Shown here one piece after another: positions 8,308-16,778 of a stretch of 64,000 nt of DNA; within the stretch, counting starts at the first letter, position 1; each line of letters starts with the position of its first letter. The stretch covers positions 20,643 through 84,642 of the forward strand of contig NZ_KB899221.1 of the NCBI RefSeq assembly GCF_000378085.1. Reading direction: 5' to 3'. The translations under genes were made by a program, and so were the position numbers. This DNA comes from Hoylesella loescheii DSM 19665 = JCM 12249 = ATCC 15930. Lineage in GTDB: Bacteria > Bacteroidota > Bacteroidia > Bacteroidales > Bacteroidaceae. The notes under the pieces were generated by a model. The model ran no database searches. It saw nothing but the letters and a program-made list of their open reading frames with translations, and was not told where the DNA came from.

Positions 8308-10521
8308 ATGATACAGACAGTTGTAAAGAGAGACGGACGCATCGTGGGCTTTAACGAACAAAAAATAATGGCAGCCGTTCGTAAAGCGATGCTTCATACC
8401 GACAAAGGCGAAGATGAAAGATTGGTTCAGCAGATAGCAGACCGCATCGGATTTGCGGGAAAACCACAAATGACGGTGGAAGATATCCAAAACCAAGTGG
8501 AAATGGAGCTGATGAAGAGTAGCCGCAAAGATGTGGCTAGAACCTACATCGCCTACAGAAACCAACGCAGCGTGGCCAGAAAGGCCAAGACGCGCGATGT
8601 TTTTTTGGAAATCATCAATGTAAAAAACAACGACATTACGCGCGAAAACGCCAACATGAACGCCGATACGCCAGCGGGAATGATGATGAAGTTTTCGAGC
8701 GAAACAACCAAACCGTTTGTCGACGACTACCTGTTGAGCGAGGAAAGTAGGGAAGCCGTGCGCCAAAACCGACTGCATATACACGACAAGGACTATTATC
8801 CCACCAAGTCGCTAACTTGCTGTCAGCACCCCCTAGACCATATTTTAGAGCGCGGTTTCTCGGCTGGGCATGGCTCTTCGCGTGCCGCCAAGCGCATTGA
8901 GACGGCCAGCGTGCTAGCTTGCATATCGCTGGAAACGGCGCAAAACGAGATGCACGGCGGACAGGCTATACCCGCTTTCGACTTCTATCTTGCACCTTAC
9001 GTTCGCTCAAGTTTTGTAGAAGAACTCAAGGCTTTGGAGAATCTCACAGGCGAAAACTATGCACACCTATATAATAAGGAGATAGACGACTATCTGAAAA
9101 AGCCACTCGATGGGCTTGAAGGCGAGGCGCGCATGGTGCAGCACGCCATCAACAAAACCGTGGCCCGCGTGCATCAAGCCATGGAGGCCTTTATACATAA
9201 CATGAACACCATCCATTCGCGCGGTGGCAACCAAGTGGTTTTTTCGTCTATCAACTATGGCACCGACACATCGGCAGAGGGCCGTTGCGTTATCCGCGAA
9301 TTGCTAAACAGCACCTATGATGGTGTAGGAAACGGCGAAACGGCCATCTTCCCCATACAGATATGGAAGAAAAAGCGTGGCGTGAACTATCTTCCGGGCG
9401 AACCCAACTACGACCTTTACGGTTTGGCTTGCAAGGTAACGGCACGACGTTTCTTCCCCAACTTCCTCAACCTAGACGCCACCTTCAACCAAAGCGAGGC
9501 TTGGAAGGCCGACGATCCTAAGCGTTACATGCACGAGGTGGCAACAATGGGATGCCGAACACGTGTTTTCGAAAACATATACGGCATGAAAACGTCGGTG
9601 GGAAGAGGCAACCTGTCGTTCTCGACCATCAACATCGTAAGGCTAGCCATCGAGTGCATGGATATAACCGATAAGGAAGCCCGCATAAATAGCTTCTTTG
9701 CGAAACTCGACAACATGCTAGACGTGGCCGCAAGGCAACTTAACGAACGATATGACTTTCAGAAAACGGCCATGGCTAAACAGTTCCCGTTGCTGATGCG
9801 TAGCTTATGGACCGGCGCAGAAGAACTTTCGCCCGACGAAACCATAGAAAAAGTGATTAATCAGGGTACTTTAAGCATCGGCTTTATTGGTTTGGCAGAA
9901 TGTCTTAAAGCCTTAGTTGGCGCCCATCACGGTGAGAGCGACGAGGCACAACAGCTAGGTCTGCGCATCGTAGACTACATGCGCTGTCGCTGCAACGAGT
10001 TTTCAGAGAAGTATCACCACAACTTCAGCCTGTTGGCAACACCTGCCGAAGGACTGTCGGGTAAGTTCACCAAGATAGACCGCAAGAAGTTCGGTGTGTT
10101 GGAAGGCATTACCGACCGCGACTATTACACCAATTCTAACCACGTACCCGTGTATTATAAGTGCAGCGCACGCCACAAAGCCGAGGTGGAAGCTCCCTAT
10201 CACGAGATGACAAGGGCTGGTCACATCTTCTATGTAGAGATGGATGGCGACGCCACACACAACCCGCAAGCCATCATGAACGTTGTAGACATGATGGACC
10301 ACTATAACATGGGCTATGGCAGCGTTAACCACAACCGCAACCGCTGTATGGATTGCGGGTTTGAAAACGCCGAAGCCGACTTGGAGGTTTGTCCGCAATG
10401 TGGCAGCAAGCATCTAGATAGGCTGCAACGCATCACGGGTTATCTCGTTGGAACTACCGACAGATGGAATAGCGGTAAGTTGGCCGAACTGAAAGACAGG
10501 GTGATTCATGAAACCAAATAA
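8308..10521 (+). CDS. nrdD: anaerobic ribonucleoside-triphosphate reductase
   Basis: A 737-aa class III (glycyl radical) ribonucleotide reductase, making dNTPs without oxygen. It has an N-terminal ATP-cone (VVKRDGRIVGFNEQKI, about residues 3-95), a large barrel domain with SLETAQNEMHGGQA and SRGGNQVVFSSINYG, a C-terminal zinc site CMDCGF...CPQC, and the glycyl-radical stretch RITGYLVGTTDRWNSGK near residue 715, with Gly of GYL as the likely radical site. The activase gene nrdG follows after 125 bp. Length is normal for the family. Confidence 0.96.
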   Translation: MIQTVVKRDGRIVGFNEQKIMAAVRKAMLHTDKGEDERLVQQIADRIGFAGKPQMTVEDIQNQVEMELMKSSRKDVARTYIAYRNQRSVARKAKTRDVFLEIINVKNNDITRENANMNADTPAGMMMKFSSETTKPFVDDYLLSEESREAVRQNRLHIHDKDYYPTKSLTCCQHPLDHILERGFSAGHGSSRAAKRIETASVLACISLETAQNEMHGGQAIPAFDFYLAPYVRSSFVEELKALENLTGENYAHLYNKEIDDYLKKPLDGLEGEARMVQHAINKTVARVHQAMEAFIHNMNTIHSRGGNQVVFSSINYGTDTSAEGRCVIRELLNSTYDGVGNGETAIFPIQIWKKKRGVNYLPGEPNYDLYGLACKVTARRFFPNFLNLDATFNQSEAWKADDPKRYMHEVATMGCRTRVFENIYGMKTSVGRGNLSFSTINIVRLAIECMDITDKEARINSFFAKLDNMLDVAARQLNERYDFQKTAMAKQFPLLMRSLWTGAEELSPDETIEKVINQGTLSIGFIGLAECLKALVGAHHGESDEAQQLGLRIVDYMRCRCNEFSEKYHHNFSLLATPAEGLSGKFTKIDRKKFGVLEGITDRDYYTNSNHVPVYYKCSARHKAEVEAPYHEMTRAGHIFYVEMDGDATHNPQAIMNVVDMMDHYNMGYGSVNHNRNRCMDCGFENAEADLEVCPQCGSKHLDRLQRITGYLVGTTDRWNSGKLAELKDRVIHETK

Positions 10522-10646
10522 GGTGCACGAAAGCGAGGCTAGCAGCAGTTTGCAAGGCTAAGCATACAGCACGAAAAAACGGCAAAATCGTGTTTGGCAG
10601 AGCGTATCGCTTTACAAACACGATACACAACAAGCTTAATTCGATA

Positions 10647-11153
10647 ATGGCTGACAACAAATACACATTGCGCGTACTGTCTATCATTGAAGACACCACC
10701 GTAGACGGACCAGGATTTAGAACCTGCATATACTGTGCAGGATGTACCCACGCGTGCGAGGGTTGCCATAATCCGCAGTCGTGGAACAGGGGTGGCGGTG
10801 AAGAAATGAACATCACCCGCATCATGCAGGTGATTAAGGCCGACCCCTTTGCCAACGTTACGTTCAGCGGAGGCGACCCCATGTTGCAAGCGGAGGCGTT
10901 TACGGCATTGGCAAAAGAAATAAAACGACAGACGAAGAAAGACATTTGGTGCTATACGGGCTTCACGTTCGAGGCCCTACTTAAAGACGAAGGAAGACGG
11001 GCACTGCTAGAACAGCTCGACGTGCTTGTAGATGGGCCATTTGTTCGCTCGCTTCGTGATGTGAGTTTGCGCTTTCGTGGCAGTTCCAATCAGCGTCTTA
11101 TCGACGTGCAAACATCGCTAGCTAAGGGGAAAGTTTCCCTTTGGCAGGGATAA
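10647..11153 (+). CDS. nrdG: anaerobic ribonucleotide reductase activating protein
   Basis: A 168-aa radical-SAM activase that installs the glycyl radical on NrdD. The 4Fe-4S motif is CTHACEGC (CxxxCxxC), followed by HNPQSWNRGGG, with TFSGGDPM as the SAM-binding GGxP-like strand and DVLVDGPF near the end. ATG 10647 gives the usual short N-terminus YTLRVLSIIEDTTVDGPGFR; an earlier in-frame start at 10590 would add 19 atypical residues. Confidence 0.94.
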   Translation: MADNKYTLRVLSIIEDTTVDGPGFRTCIYCAGCTHACEGCHNPQSWNRGGGEEMNITRIMQVIKADPFANVTFSGGDPMLQAEAFTALAKEIKRQTKKDIWCYTGFTFEALLKDEGRRALLEQLDVLVDGPFVRSLRDVSLRFRGSSNQRLIDVQTSLAKGKVSLWQG

Positions 11154-11194
11154 AGTACAGAAAACAAACATCCCTACTAGGTGAAGAAAAAGAC

Positions 11195-11231
11195 AAAGGC
11201 TTCATTTCGAGTTGCTCGAAACGAAGCCTTT
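11195..11231. terminator. hairpin between convergent nrdG and sigma gene
   Basis: A 17-bp stem with one mismatch: AAAGGCTTCATTTCGAG against CTCGAAACGAAGCCTTT, loop TTG. It lies 42 bp after nrdG. Its end is T-rich in the + direction only weakly (TTTATCGTG). Confidence 0.6.
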
Positions 11232-11376
11232 ATCGTGTTTGGTCGAATAGCCTTTATGGGGCTTTCAAACCATGACTGGCGCATGTTATCTTACGCCCTA
11301 TATATTTTATAATGTGTATCGGTGCACGCAATTGCAGCAAACGCCAACCCGCGGGCACACTCGCACAGTCGTTATT

Positions 11377-11976
11377 CTAGTCTAATTGAAGGGCCACACC
11401 ATTAGCGGCGGCCATACGACGCATGTTCATCACAGCGTAGCGCATACGTCCCAAAGCCGTATTGATACTCACATTGGTGAGTTCAGCAATCTCCTTGAAA
11501 GATAGGTCTTGATAAAAACGCATAAACACAACCTCTCTTTGGGTTATCGGCAGAAGGTTCATCATACGCTGAACATCGCACAGCACCTGCTCTTTAACGA
11601 AGTGGTTTTCAATGTTAGCATCGAGAACGCCCGCTGTGGCCGTATCGCCATAAAGGTCGTTTTCGTTGTACACCTCCATCGTCTTTTCGTTTTTCTGTCG
11701 GCGATACCAATCCATCACCGCATTATGTGCTATACGCAACATCCAAGAAACAAACTTCCCGCTGGCGCTATACTTACCTTCGTGAAGCTTGGAGATGATT
11801 TTGACGAACGTTTCTTGAAACAAGTCTTCCGCCATATTCCTGTCGTGTACAATGAACAAGATGTAAGAAAACAGCCTCGACTGATTGCGTTCAAGCAGCA
11901 AGTCGAAAGCTCTATTATTCCCATTGACGTAAGACATGGCCAATTCTTCGTCGGTCATTTCGCTAATCTTAATCAT
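11377..11976 (-). CDS. ECF-type RNA polymerase sigma factor
   Basis: A 199-aa sigma-70 family protein. Region 2 runs from about residue 25 to 95 (FDLLLERNQSRLFSYILFIVHDRNMAEDL...FVSWMLRIAHN) and region 4 from about 140 to 190 (LPITQREVVFMRFYQDLSFKEIAELTNVSINTALGRMRYA). Both core domains are complete and the acidic linker is typical. No anti-sigma gene lies beside it: the gene on one side is nrdG (convergent) and the other side is non-coding. A near-consensus promoter stands about 90 bp upstream. This layout recalls stand-alone Bacteroidota ECF factors, whose control is unclear. Confidence 0.9.
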   Translation of the reverse strand: MIKISEMTDEELAMSYVNGNNRAFDLLLERNQSRLFSYILFIVHDRNMAEDLFQETFVKIISKLHEGKYSASGKFVSWMLRIAHNAVMDWYRRQKNEKTMEVYNENDLYGDTATAGVLDANIENHFVKEQVLCDVQRMMNLLPITQREVVFMRFYQDLSFKEIAELTNVSINTALGRMRYAVMNMRRMAAANGVALQLD

Positions 11977-12063
11977 TTTCTAAATGGTTTTGATATGAAG
12001 TACACGTCTGTCGATAGGCTCTACCTTTTAAGTTATTGTATTTTTAGCGTTAAAAATTCTTTG

Positions 12064-12095
12064 CAAAGTTATGTATTTTTGCGGTCTTCACCAAA
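12064..12095 (-). promoter_or_regulatory. promoter of the ECF sigma gene
   Basis: On the minus strand, TTTG (12095-12092), a 20-bp spacer and TAACTTTG (12071-12064). Both boxes and the spacing match the Bacteroidota consensus. The predicted leader to the ATG at 11976 is about 85 nt. Confidence 0.75.
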
Positions 12096-12273
12096 TGTTT
12101 TGACGTAAATCACTAGCTTTAAAAGGAAGAAAGATGGTGCAAAGTGCGGTTTTCTGAAGAATAAGCCTATTCTTAGTACATGGTATTTAGTGAAATAAAA
12201 ATAGCAAGAAAGCTATCTGCAAGGGTGCCAAAAACGATGCTGTTGGTAGGTAAGTGAGGGTAAAACTAGGCAT

Positions 12274-12345
12274 AAAAAAGAGGTTGGTGCAGGATGCTAC
12301 CAACCTCGGAGTGTGATTTTGACAATCTCAAAATCGAATTAAGTG
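12274..12345 (-). ncRNA. candidate small RNA of about 70 nt
   Basis: On the minus strand a full promoter (12381-12350) predicts a start near 12345. The transcript would hold a perfect 8-bp hairpin (GATTTTGA / TCAAAATC, 12335-12315, 5-nt loop). After a 7-nt linker comes a perfect 9-bp hairpin (GAGGTTGGT / ACCAACCTC, 12307-12280, 10-nt loop) and six U residues (12279-12274). No start codon opens a frame in it. It lies between the sigma gene (end of leader about 12060) and metY (+, from 12598), so the terminator belongs to neither. No named RNA family is recognised. Confidence 0.6.
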
Positions 12346-12349
12346 TTAG

Positions 12350-12381
12350 CAAATTTAGGCCTTATAATCGAATAAACCAAA
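12350..12381 (-). promoter_or_regulatory. promoter of the candidate small RNA
   Basis: Minus strand TTTG (12381-12378), 20-bp spacer, TAAATTTG (12357-12350): the same architecture and spacing as the sigma-gene promoter. No coding sequence begins downstream of it before the terminator. Confidence 0.65.
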
Positions 12382-12520
12382 CTTTTCGGATAATATTTTC
12401 GTATTTTAACGTAATTAATTCTAATATAAGACATTTGTGAACATTTGGCAATAGCTATACGGTCTCGAATCTGTTTTTACCCTCTCCAACCCTCACAGAG
12501 GCATTATCGGTTCGTGTTTC

Positions 12521-12551
12521 TTGCCTATCTCGCTCTTTTTTAGTTACTTTG
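12521..12551 (+). promoter_or_regulatory. promoter of metY
   Basis: TTG (12521-12523), 20-bp spacer, TTACTTTG (12544-12551), one base off TAnnTTTG. The leader to the ATG at 12598 would be about 42 nt; no S-box-like structure fits in it. Confidence 0.55.
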
Positions 12552-12597
12552 CATACAGCAAACGGCACTAGCAACAACTTTAAAATACAACAGAACG

Positions 12598-13869
12598 ATG
12601 AAGAAACAGACATTATGCGTACAGGCAGGATGGGAGCCTAAGAACGGCGAACCTCGCGTGTTGCCCATCATTCAAAGTACAACCTTCAAGTACGATAACA
12701 CGGAAGAGATGGCTATGCTTTTCGACTTGAAGAAAGAGGGCTACTTTTATACGCGCCTGCAAAACCCTACCAATGATGCTGTAGCAAAGAAAATTGCCGC
12801 GCTAGAAGGTGGTGTGGCTGCCGTTCTTACATCGAGTGGACAGGCCGCCAATTTCTATGCGGTGTTTAACATCTGCGAGGCAGGCGACCATTTCGTTACT
12901 TCAAGCGAGATTTATGGCGGAACTTTCAACCTCTTTGCCGTAACACTCAAGAAGCTTGGTATCGACTGTACGTTCGTTCATCCCGATGCTTCGGACGACG
13001 AGATACAGGCTGCTTTCCGTCCCAACACCAAGCTGCTCTTCGGCGAAACCATATCAAACCCCAGCTGTACGGTGCTCGATATTGAAAAATTCGCACGCAT
13101 AGCCCATCGTAATGGCGTGCCCTTAATTATGGATAACACCTTTGCCACGCCCATCAACTGTAATCCTTTCGAGTGGGGATGCGACATCGTTACCCACTCT
13201 ACAACAAAATATATGGACGGACACGCTACCTCCGTAGGTGGCGTTGTGGTGGATAGCGGCAACTTCAATTGGGATGCGAACGCTGAAAAGTTCGCTGGAC
13301 TATGCACACCCGACGCCTCTTACCACGGCCTCACCTACACTAAGGCTTTCGGAAAGATGGCTTATATCACGAAAATGGTGGTTCAATTGATGCGCGACCT
13401 CGGCTCGACACCAGGACCACAAAACTCTTTCCTACTCAACATCGGCCTTGAAACGCTACACCTGCGCATGCGACAGCACTGTCAAAACGCACAAACAGTG
13501 GCCGAATTTCTACATAACGACCCACACGTGGCATGGGTGCACTATTGTGGATTGAAAGACGATGCCAACCACGAAAAGGCAAAAAAATACTTGCCTAACG
13601 GTTCGTGTGGCGTGCTTTCGTTTGGTTTGAAAGGTGACAGAGCAACTGCCGTGAAGTGGATGGACGCGTTAAAGATGATTGCTATCGTTACGCACGTCGC
13701 CGATGCACGTACCTGCGTGCTGCATCCTGCTAGTCATACGCATCGCCAATTGTCTGATGAACAACTACGCGAAGCAGGCGTTTCACCCGGCCTCATTCGC
13801 CTATCGGTGGGCATCGAAGATGTGGAAGATATTCTGGCAGACATCAAACAGGCATTGGAAAAAATCTGA
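12598..13869 (+). CDS. metY: O-acetylhomoserine sulfhydrylase (Cys/Met metabolism PLP enzyme)
   Basis: A 423-aa cytosolic PLP enzyme of the Cys/Met metabolism family, probably forming homocysteine from O-acetylhomoserine and sulfide. The N-terminal TLCVQAGWEP...VLPIIQSTTFKYDN is typical. PLP is held by SSGQAANFYAV, YGGTFNLF and the Schiff-base Lys in THSTTKYMDGH. The C-terminal LRLSVGIEDVEDILADIKQAL is the usual family end, and the length (about 425) points to MetY rather than MetB. A methionine gamma-lyase activity cannot be excluded. It is monocistronic with its own promoter. Confidence 0.9.
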   Translation: MKKQTLCVQAGWEPKNGEPRVLPIIQSTTFKYDNTEEMAMLFDLKKEGYFYTRLQNPTNDAVAKKIAALEGGVAAVLTSSGQAANFYAVFNICEAGDHFVTSSEIYGGTFNLFAVTLKKLGIDCTFVHPDASDDEIQAAFRPNTKLLFGETISNPSCTVLDIEKFARIAHRNGVPLIMDNTFATPINCNPFEWGCDIVTHSTTKYMDGHATSVGGVVVDSGNFNWDANAEKFAGLCTPDASYHGLTYTKAFGKMAYITKMVVQLMRDLGSTPGPQNSFLLNIGLETLHLRMRQHCQNAQTVAEFLHNDPHVAWVHYCGLKDDANHEKAKKYLPNGSCGVLSFGLKGDRATAVKWMDALKMIAIVTHVADARTCVLHPASHTHRQLSDEQLREAGVSPGLIRLSVGIEDVEDILADIKQALEKI

Positions 13870-14045
13870 TGACATTCAACAACGTAACGTTAAGATTACG
13901 TTGAGTAAGAAACAAAGATCGGGAAGTGTAGTTCGCCCTTGTCATTAGATAGGGTTTACACACTTTCCCTGCCTTCGAACAAAACGAAAGAGCAAGTACA
14001 AGGCAACGCTGAAAATAACACCCCAGACATAGTGATATACGAAAA

Positions 14046-14071
14046 AAGGAACAAGATTACTCTTGTTCCTT
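14046..14071 (-). terminator. terminator of the tRNA-Asp transcript
   Basis: An 11-bp perfect stem (AAGGAACAAGA / TCTTGTTCCTT), 4-nt loop, followed on the minus strand by a run of T (14047-14042). Confidence 0.8.
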
Positions 14072-14079
14072 TTATGTTG

Positions 14080-14153
14080 CGGTGCGTACGAGATTCGAAC
14101 TCGTGACCTCCTGCGTGACAGGCAGGCATTCTAACCTACTGAACTAACGCACC
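14080..14153 (-). tRNA. tRNA-Asp (anticodon GTC)
   Basis: Minus-strand cloverleaf: acceptor GGTGCGT/ACGCACC, anticodon stem CCTGC/GCAGG around CTGTCAC with anticodon GTC, T stem ACGAG/CTCGT around TTCGAAT, discriminator G. The CCA end is not encoded. It is the downstream copy of an identical pair. Confidence 0.95.
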
Positions 14154-14179
14154 TTTCCATGTGCGAACATTAACTTTTG

Positions 14180-14253
14180 CGGTGCGTACGAGATTCGAAC
14201 TCGTGACCTCCTGCGTGACAGGCAGGCATTCTAACCTACTGAACTAACGCACC
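14180..14253 (-). tRNA. tRNA-Asp (anticodon GTC), second copy
   Basis: Sequence identical to the neighbouring tRNA-Asp over the mature region, offset by exactly 100 bp. It is nearest the shared promoter and so transcribed first. Confidence 0.95.
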
Positions 14254-14282
14254 TTTTTAAGTTACTGTTCTTAATTGCGGTG

Positions 14283-14313
14283 CAAAGGTAGACATAATTA
14301 TTGAAACAGCAAA
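14283..14313 (-). promoter_or_regulatory. promoter of the tRNA-Asp pair
   Basis: Minus strand TTTG (14313-14310), 19-bp spacer, TACCTTTG (14290-14283), 30 bp before the first tRNA. Confidence 0.75.
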
Positions 14314-14431
14314 ATGTTTATTGCATTTTTTAAACGAACGGTTGAAATTTTAAAGTCAGCCTATATTGTGTCAACCCCATCATCACAACACACTTCTCGT
14401 CCTACTTCTTCATTTTTCTAAAAGAAAGTAT

Positions 14432-14439
14432 TATATTTG
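14432..14439 (+). promoter_or_regulatory. candidate -7 element (TATATTTG)
   Basis: Exact TAnnTTTG match about 108 bp before the ATG of the following secreted protein. The -33 box is not clear. Confidence 0.45.
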
Positions 14440-14547
14440 CAAAGGCGTCAAAACAAAGGACAAAGCCCTGACATTACATTTCGATCTGCCAACCAAGAGG
14501 CAATACATAAACGCCGCTTCCACTATACGTAACCACCTTTATACAAT

Positions 14548-15609
14548 ATGCAATTAACGACAATAATGATTAACAGGAGATTCCTAGTTTCTGCCTTAAT
14601 GCTATTCGGTTTGCTCGTCCACGCCTATTCAGCTCGTCTAATCCCCTTAGACTTTATGAACAGCAGGTACAGAACATCCCCATTATCGCTAACAGATGGG
14701 GAAAGGCCAATGTTACCTTTCTTCTCGGGAGAAACGCACACACAACTTTATACCGTCTATTTCGTCGGTCGAACGGAAAAGGAACGTAACTTTTGGGACG
14801 TATACAACAAAGAAGGATTTTGGAAAGGGAAAGATAAAGATCGTATTGAACCATACGCCAGAAGCATTGAACGCCACATCAAGGTCAACGCAAAGCAATA
14901 TAACGTGTTCGTTATCGCCTTAAACAAAAGTATGATAAAGATGACAACGACAGACGATTTCTCGCCCGACACGAATGCCGTTTATAAAACATACCTGCAA
15001 ACAAACGGGGAATGGACAGAAGTAGACAGCTTCGACATACAACGAACACCCAAGAATACGTCGGCTTACCTTATGAGCCTGTTAGACAAAACAAACAAAA
15101 ACGACAGTCCGTTTTTGGGAGACAGCTTGGTGGCCAATCCTAACTTTTCGAGCCAAGTAAATACTTCTTGTGCAGAAGGAGTCGGCGAATGTGTATTAGT
15201 GAAGCTGAAAACTAACTATAATCAGCTGTTTTCAAGCGGTGCAAGTGCTGTCCTTAATATAGATGCCACACATAAACTGCAATTCAAAACCTATCATAAA
15301 AAAGACGATGTAGAAATACATACCAAGGTCTACGCCTTGCTGTCAGCAAACAATCAGGTTTCAGACTCCATTCTATGTTACGAGTATTACAACAACGCCA
15401 ATTCGCTTTCGTGCTGCGAACTGCTATATTATATGGACATTAAGCAAGCCAAGTTGTGGACGGTTTGGCTAAACTATGATGTAGAAAGCGCAACGGCCGA
15501 AGAGGCGAACGTGTACACAATAGACTTAAAAACAAACCGTTTTAGGCGAGAAGACAATCGGAATGTACAAAGCAAGGATAAGCAGCGACCGACTGGCAAT
15601 GACCACTGA
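14548..15609 (+). CDS. secreted protein of unknown function
   Basis: A 353-aa protein (347 aa if ATG 14566 is used). The segment MINRRFLVSALMLFGLLVHAYSA is a signal peptide, so it is exported. The mature part is hydrophilic, rich in Asn, Lys, Tyr and Thr, with no repeats or motif that I recognise; four or five Cys residues are clustered at about 210-225 and 295-305 (SCCELLYY). Its base composition is richer in A+T than its neighbours. It stands alone and is followed directly by a large mobile-looking repeat, which suggests accessory content. Confidence 0.65.
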   Translation: MQLTTIMINRRFLVSALMLFGLLVHAYSARLIPLDFMNSRYRTSPLSLTDGERPMLPFFSGETHTQLYTVYFVGRTEKERNFWDVYNKEGFWKGKDKDRIEPYARSIERHIKVNAKQYNVFVIALNKSMIKMTTTDDFSPDTNAVYKTYLQTNGEWTEVDSFDIQRTPKNTSAYLMSLLDKTNKNDSPFLGDSLVANPNFSSQVNTSCAEGVGECVLVKLKTNYNQLFSSGASAVLNIDATHKLQFKTYHKKDDVEIHTKVYALLSANNQVSDSILCYEYYNNANSLSCCELLYYMDIKQAKLWTVWLNYDVESATAEEANVYTIDLKTNRFRREDNRNVQSKDKQRPTGNDH

Positions 15610-15623
15610 AGCGACACTTTTAT

Positions 15624-16211
15624 ACGCGAGTTCGGGATAAAACACAATCGTTATGCCTTCTGTCGCCTAGCACTAGTTGGCGAGAAAGCCATTTCTTTAC
15701 CTGTCCAATCTTGTTCAGTGGGCATGGTTTCTTGTTCCGAACTCGCCAATTAGCCATCCCGCCGTTCGCATTTTCATTGTTTCAGGAATACGCTTTCTAA
15801 GCCCTGATGATGCATTATTACATTAATCGCCGTGCTACATGTATTTTGGACGGCTGTTCCATGTTATCCGGAATGCTGTTCCAGTTGAATTGGAACCTTG
15901 TTCCAACTTAGCTGGAACAGGAGTCCAACTTAGCTGTAACAAAGCGAGAGCTGAAAAAGCTCGCTACAAGCGCTTATCGGGTGAGGTGCGAAAGGTGGCG
16001 TTTGGAGGGCGGAAAGGTGAGTTTTTGGTGGCGATAGGCTGTGGAATGAACTGCCTAGATTGTGCCAAGCTAGCATCAAACGTTACGTGAATTCGGGAGA
16101 AGATACAAGGCTTTCTTGAGCAAGATTAGATAAAAAAACAAATAGCAGCATCACCAACTAACACTACGCGATAGTTGACATAGCGAACATCTCTTATCCC
16201 TAACTCGGGTA
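15624..16211. repeat. about 590-bp composite inverted-ended repeat, complete copy
   Basis: The left module (15624-15748, begins ACGCGAGTTCGGGATAA) and right module (16085-16211, read inward on the minus strand as ACCCGAGTTAGGGATAA) are homologous over about 120 bp in inverted orientation. Each module is itself bounded by inverted GCGAGTTCGG / CCGAACTCGC-like ends and holds a hairpin around TAG...TAGTTGG. The core contains the GTTCCA array. TTTTAT occurs at both outer flanks (15618-15623, 16212-16217), a possible target duplication. No transposase is encoded. Partial copies lie at 29352-29671 and 42386-42870. Confidence 0.8.
15855..15941. repeat. tandem GTTCCA palindrome array inside the repeat
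   Basis: Four palindromic units starting at 15855, 15877, 15899 and about 15920, of the form TGTTCCA-N7-TGGAACA with 22-bp pitch. Inner bases are partly self-complementary (for example CCAGTTGAATTGG). The same array is kept in the other two copies of the element. Confidence 0.85.
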
Positions 16212-16265
16212 TTTTATCATAATTGCCCACTTAATAGCAAGTTACCGAAAATCAAGAATCCGTTT

Positions 16266-16778
16266 TCACAAGAACAACTGCATCAAACAGGCATCCTTAT
16301 ACACGCCTTCTTTCACCTGTAACCACTGCTTAAGCTGGGCTGTCTTTACAAATCCCAGCTTCTCAAACAATTGCAAACGGCTTTCGTTCTCGCACTCGGC
16401 TACCAAAAAAAGTTGGTGAAGGTGAAGCGTTTGACGAGCGTATGCCACAAGTTTTTCCATGGCTGCCGTGGCATATCCTTTATGGCGATGGGGTTTCATG
16501 ATAACAATGCCTACCTCGGCACGGCTATGTTGGGGCGAAAAGTTCATCAAATCGATGATGCCCACTGTTTCACCTGCCTCATTGTCAATCATCATTCGCA
16601 CCTGCTTATCAGCATAAATGTCGTTGGTATTTGTTTCTACATACTCGTGCAGAGCAAAGCGCGAGTATGGAACATTGGTCGCACTAACAGCCCAAAGTTC
16701 TTGGTTGTTTTCTATTTTATAAAGCGTGTCGAGGTCTTCTGGCTCCATCGCACGCAAGGTTACTATGGGAATGTTCAT
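16266..16778 (-). CDS. GNAT family N-acetyltransferase
   Basis: A 170-aa acetyltransferase of the RimJ/RimL-like branch. It begins TLRAMEPEDLDTLYKIENNQELW. The acetyl-CoA loop is IMKPHRHKGYATAAMEKL (about residues 92-110, R/Q-x-x-G-x-A type), and it ends with LFEKLGFVKTAQLKQWLQVKEGVYKDACLMQLFL. The substrate may be a protein N-terminus, an amino group on a sugar or another amine, and is not decidable here. Its ATG overlaps the stop of the glycosyltransferase gene by 4 bp. Confidence 0.88.
   Translation of the reverse strand: MNIPIVTLRAMEPEDLDTLYKIENNQELWAVSATNVPYSRFALHEYVETNTNDIYADKQVRMMIDNEAGETVGIIDLMNFSPQHSRAEVGIVIMKPHRHKGYATAAMEKLVAYARQTLHLHQLFLVAECENESRLQLFEKLGFVKTAQLKQWLQVKEGVYKDACLMQLFL

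Noticed and set aside
12110..12597. SAM-type riboswitch upstream of metY
   Set aside because: The predicted leader of metY is only about 42 nt, and the strong hairpin at 12280-12307 has its U-tract on the minus strand, so it does not serve metY.
15839..16090. Open frame of 83 codons running through the GTTCCA array
   Set aside because: The frame is a by-product of the repeat. The corresponding frame in the copy at 29570 differs in length and the third copy is in reverse orientation; no protein-like composition.
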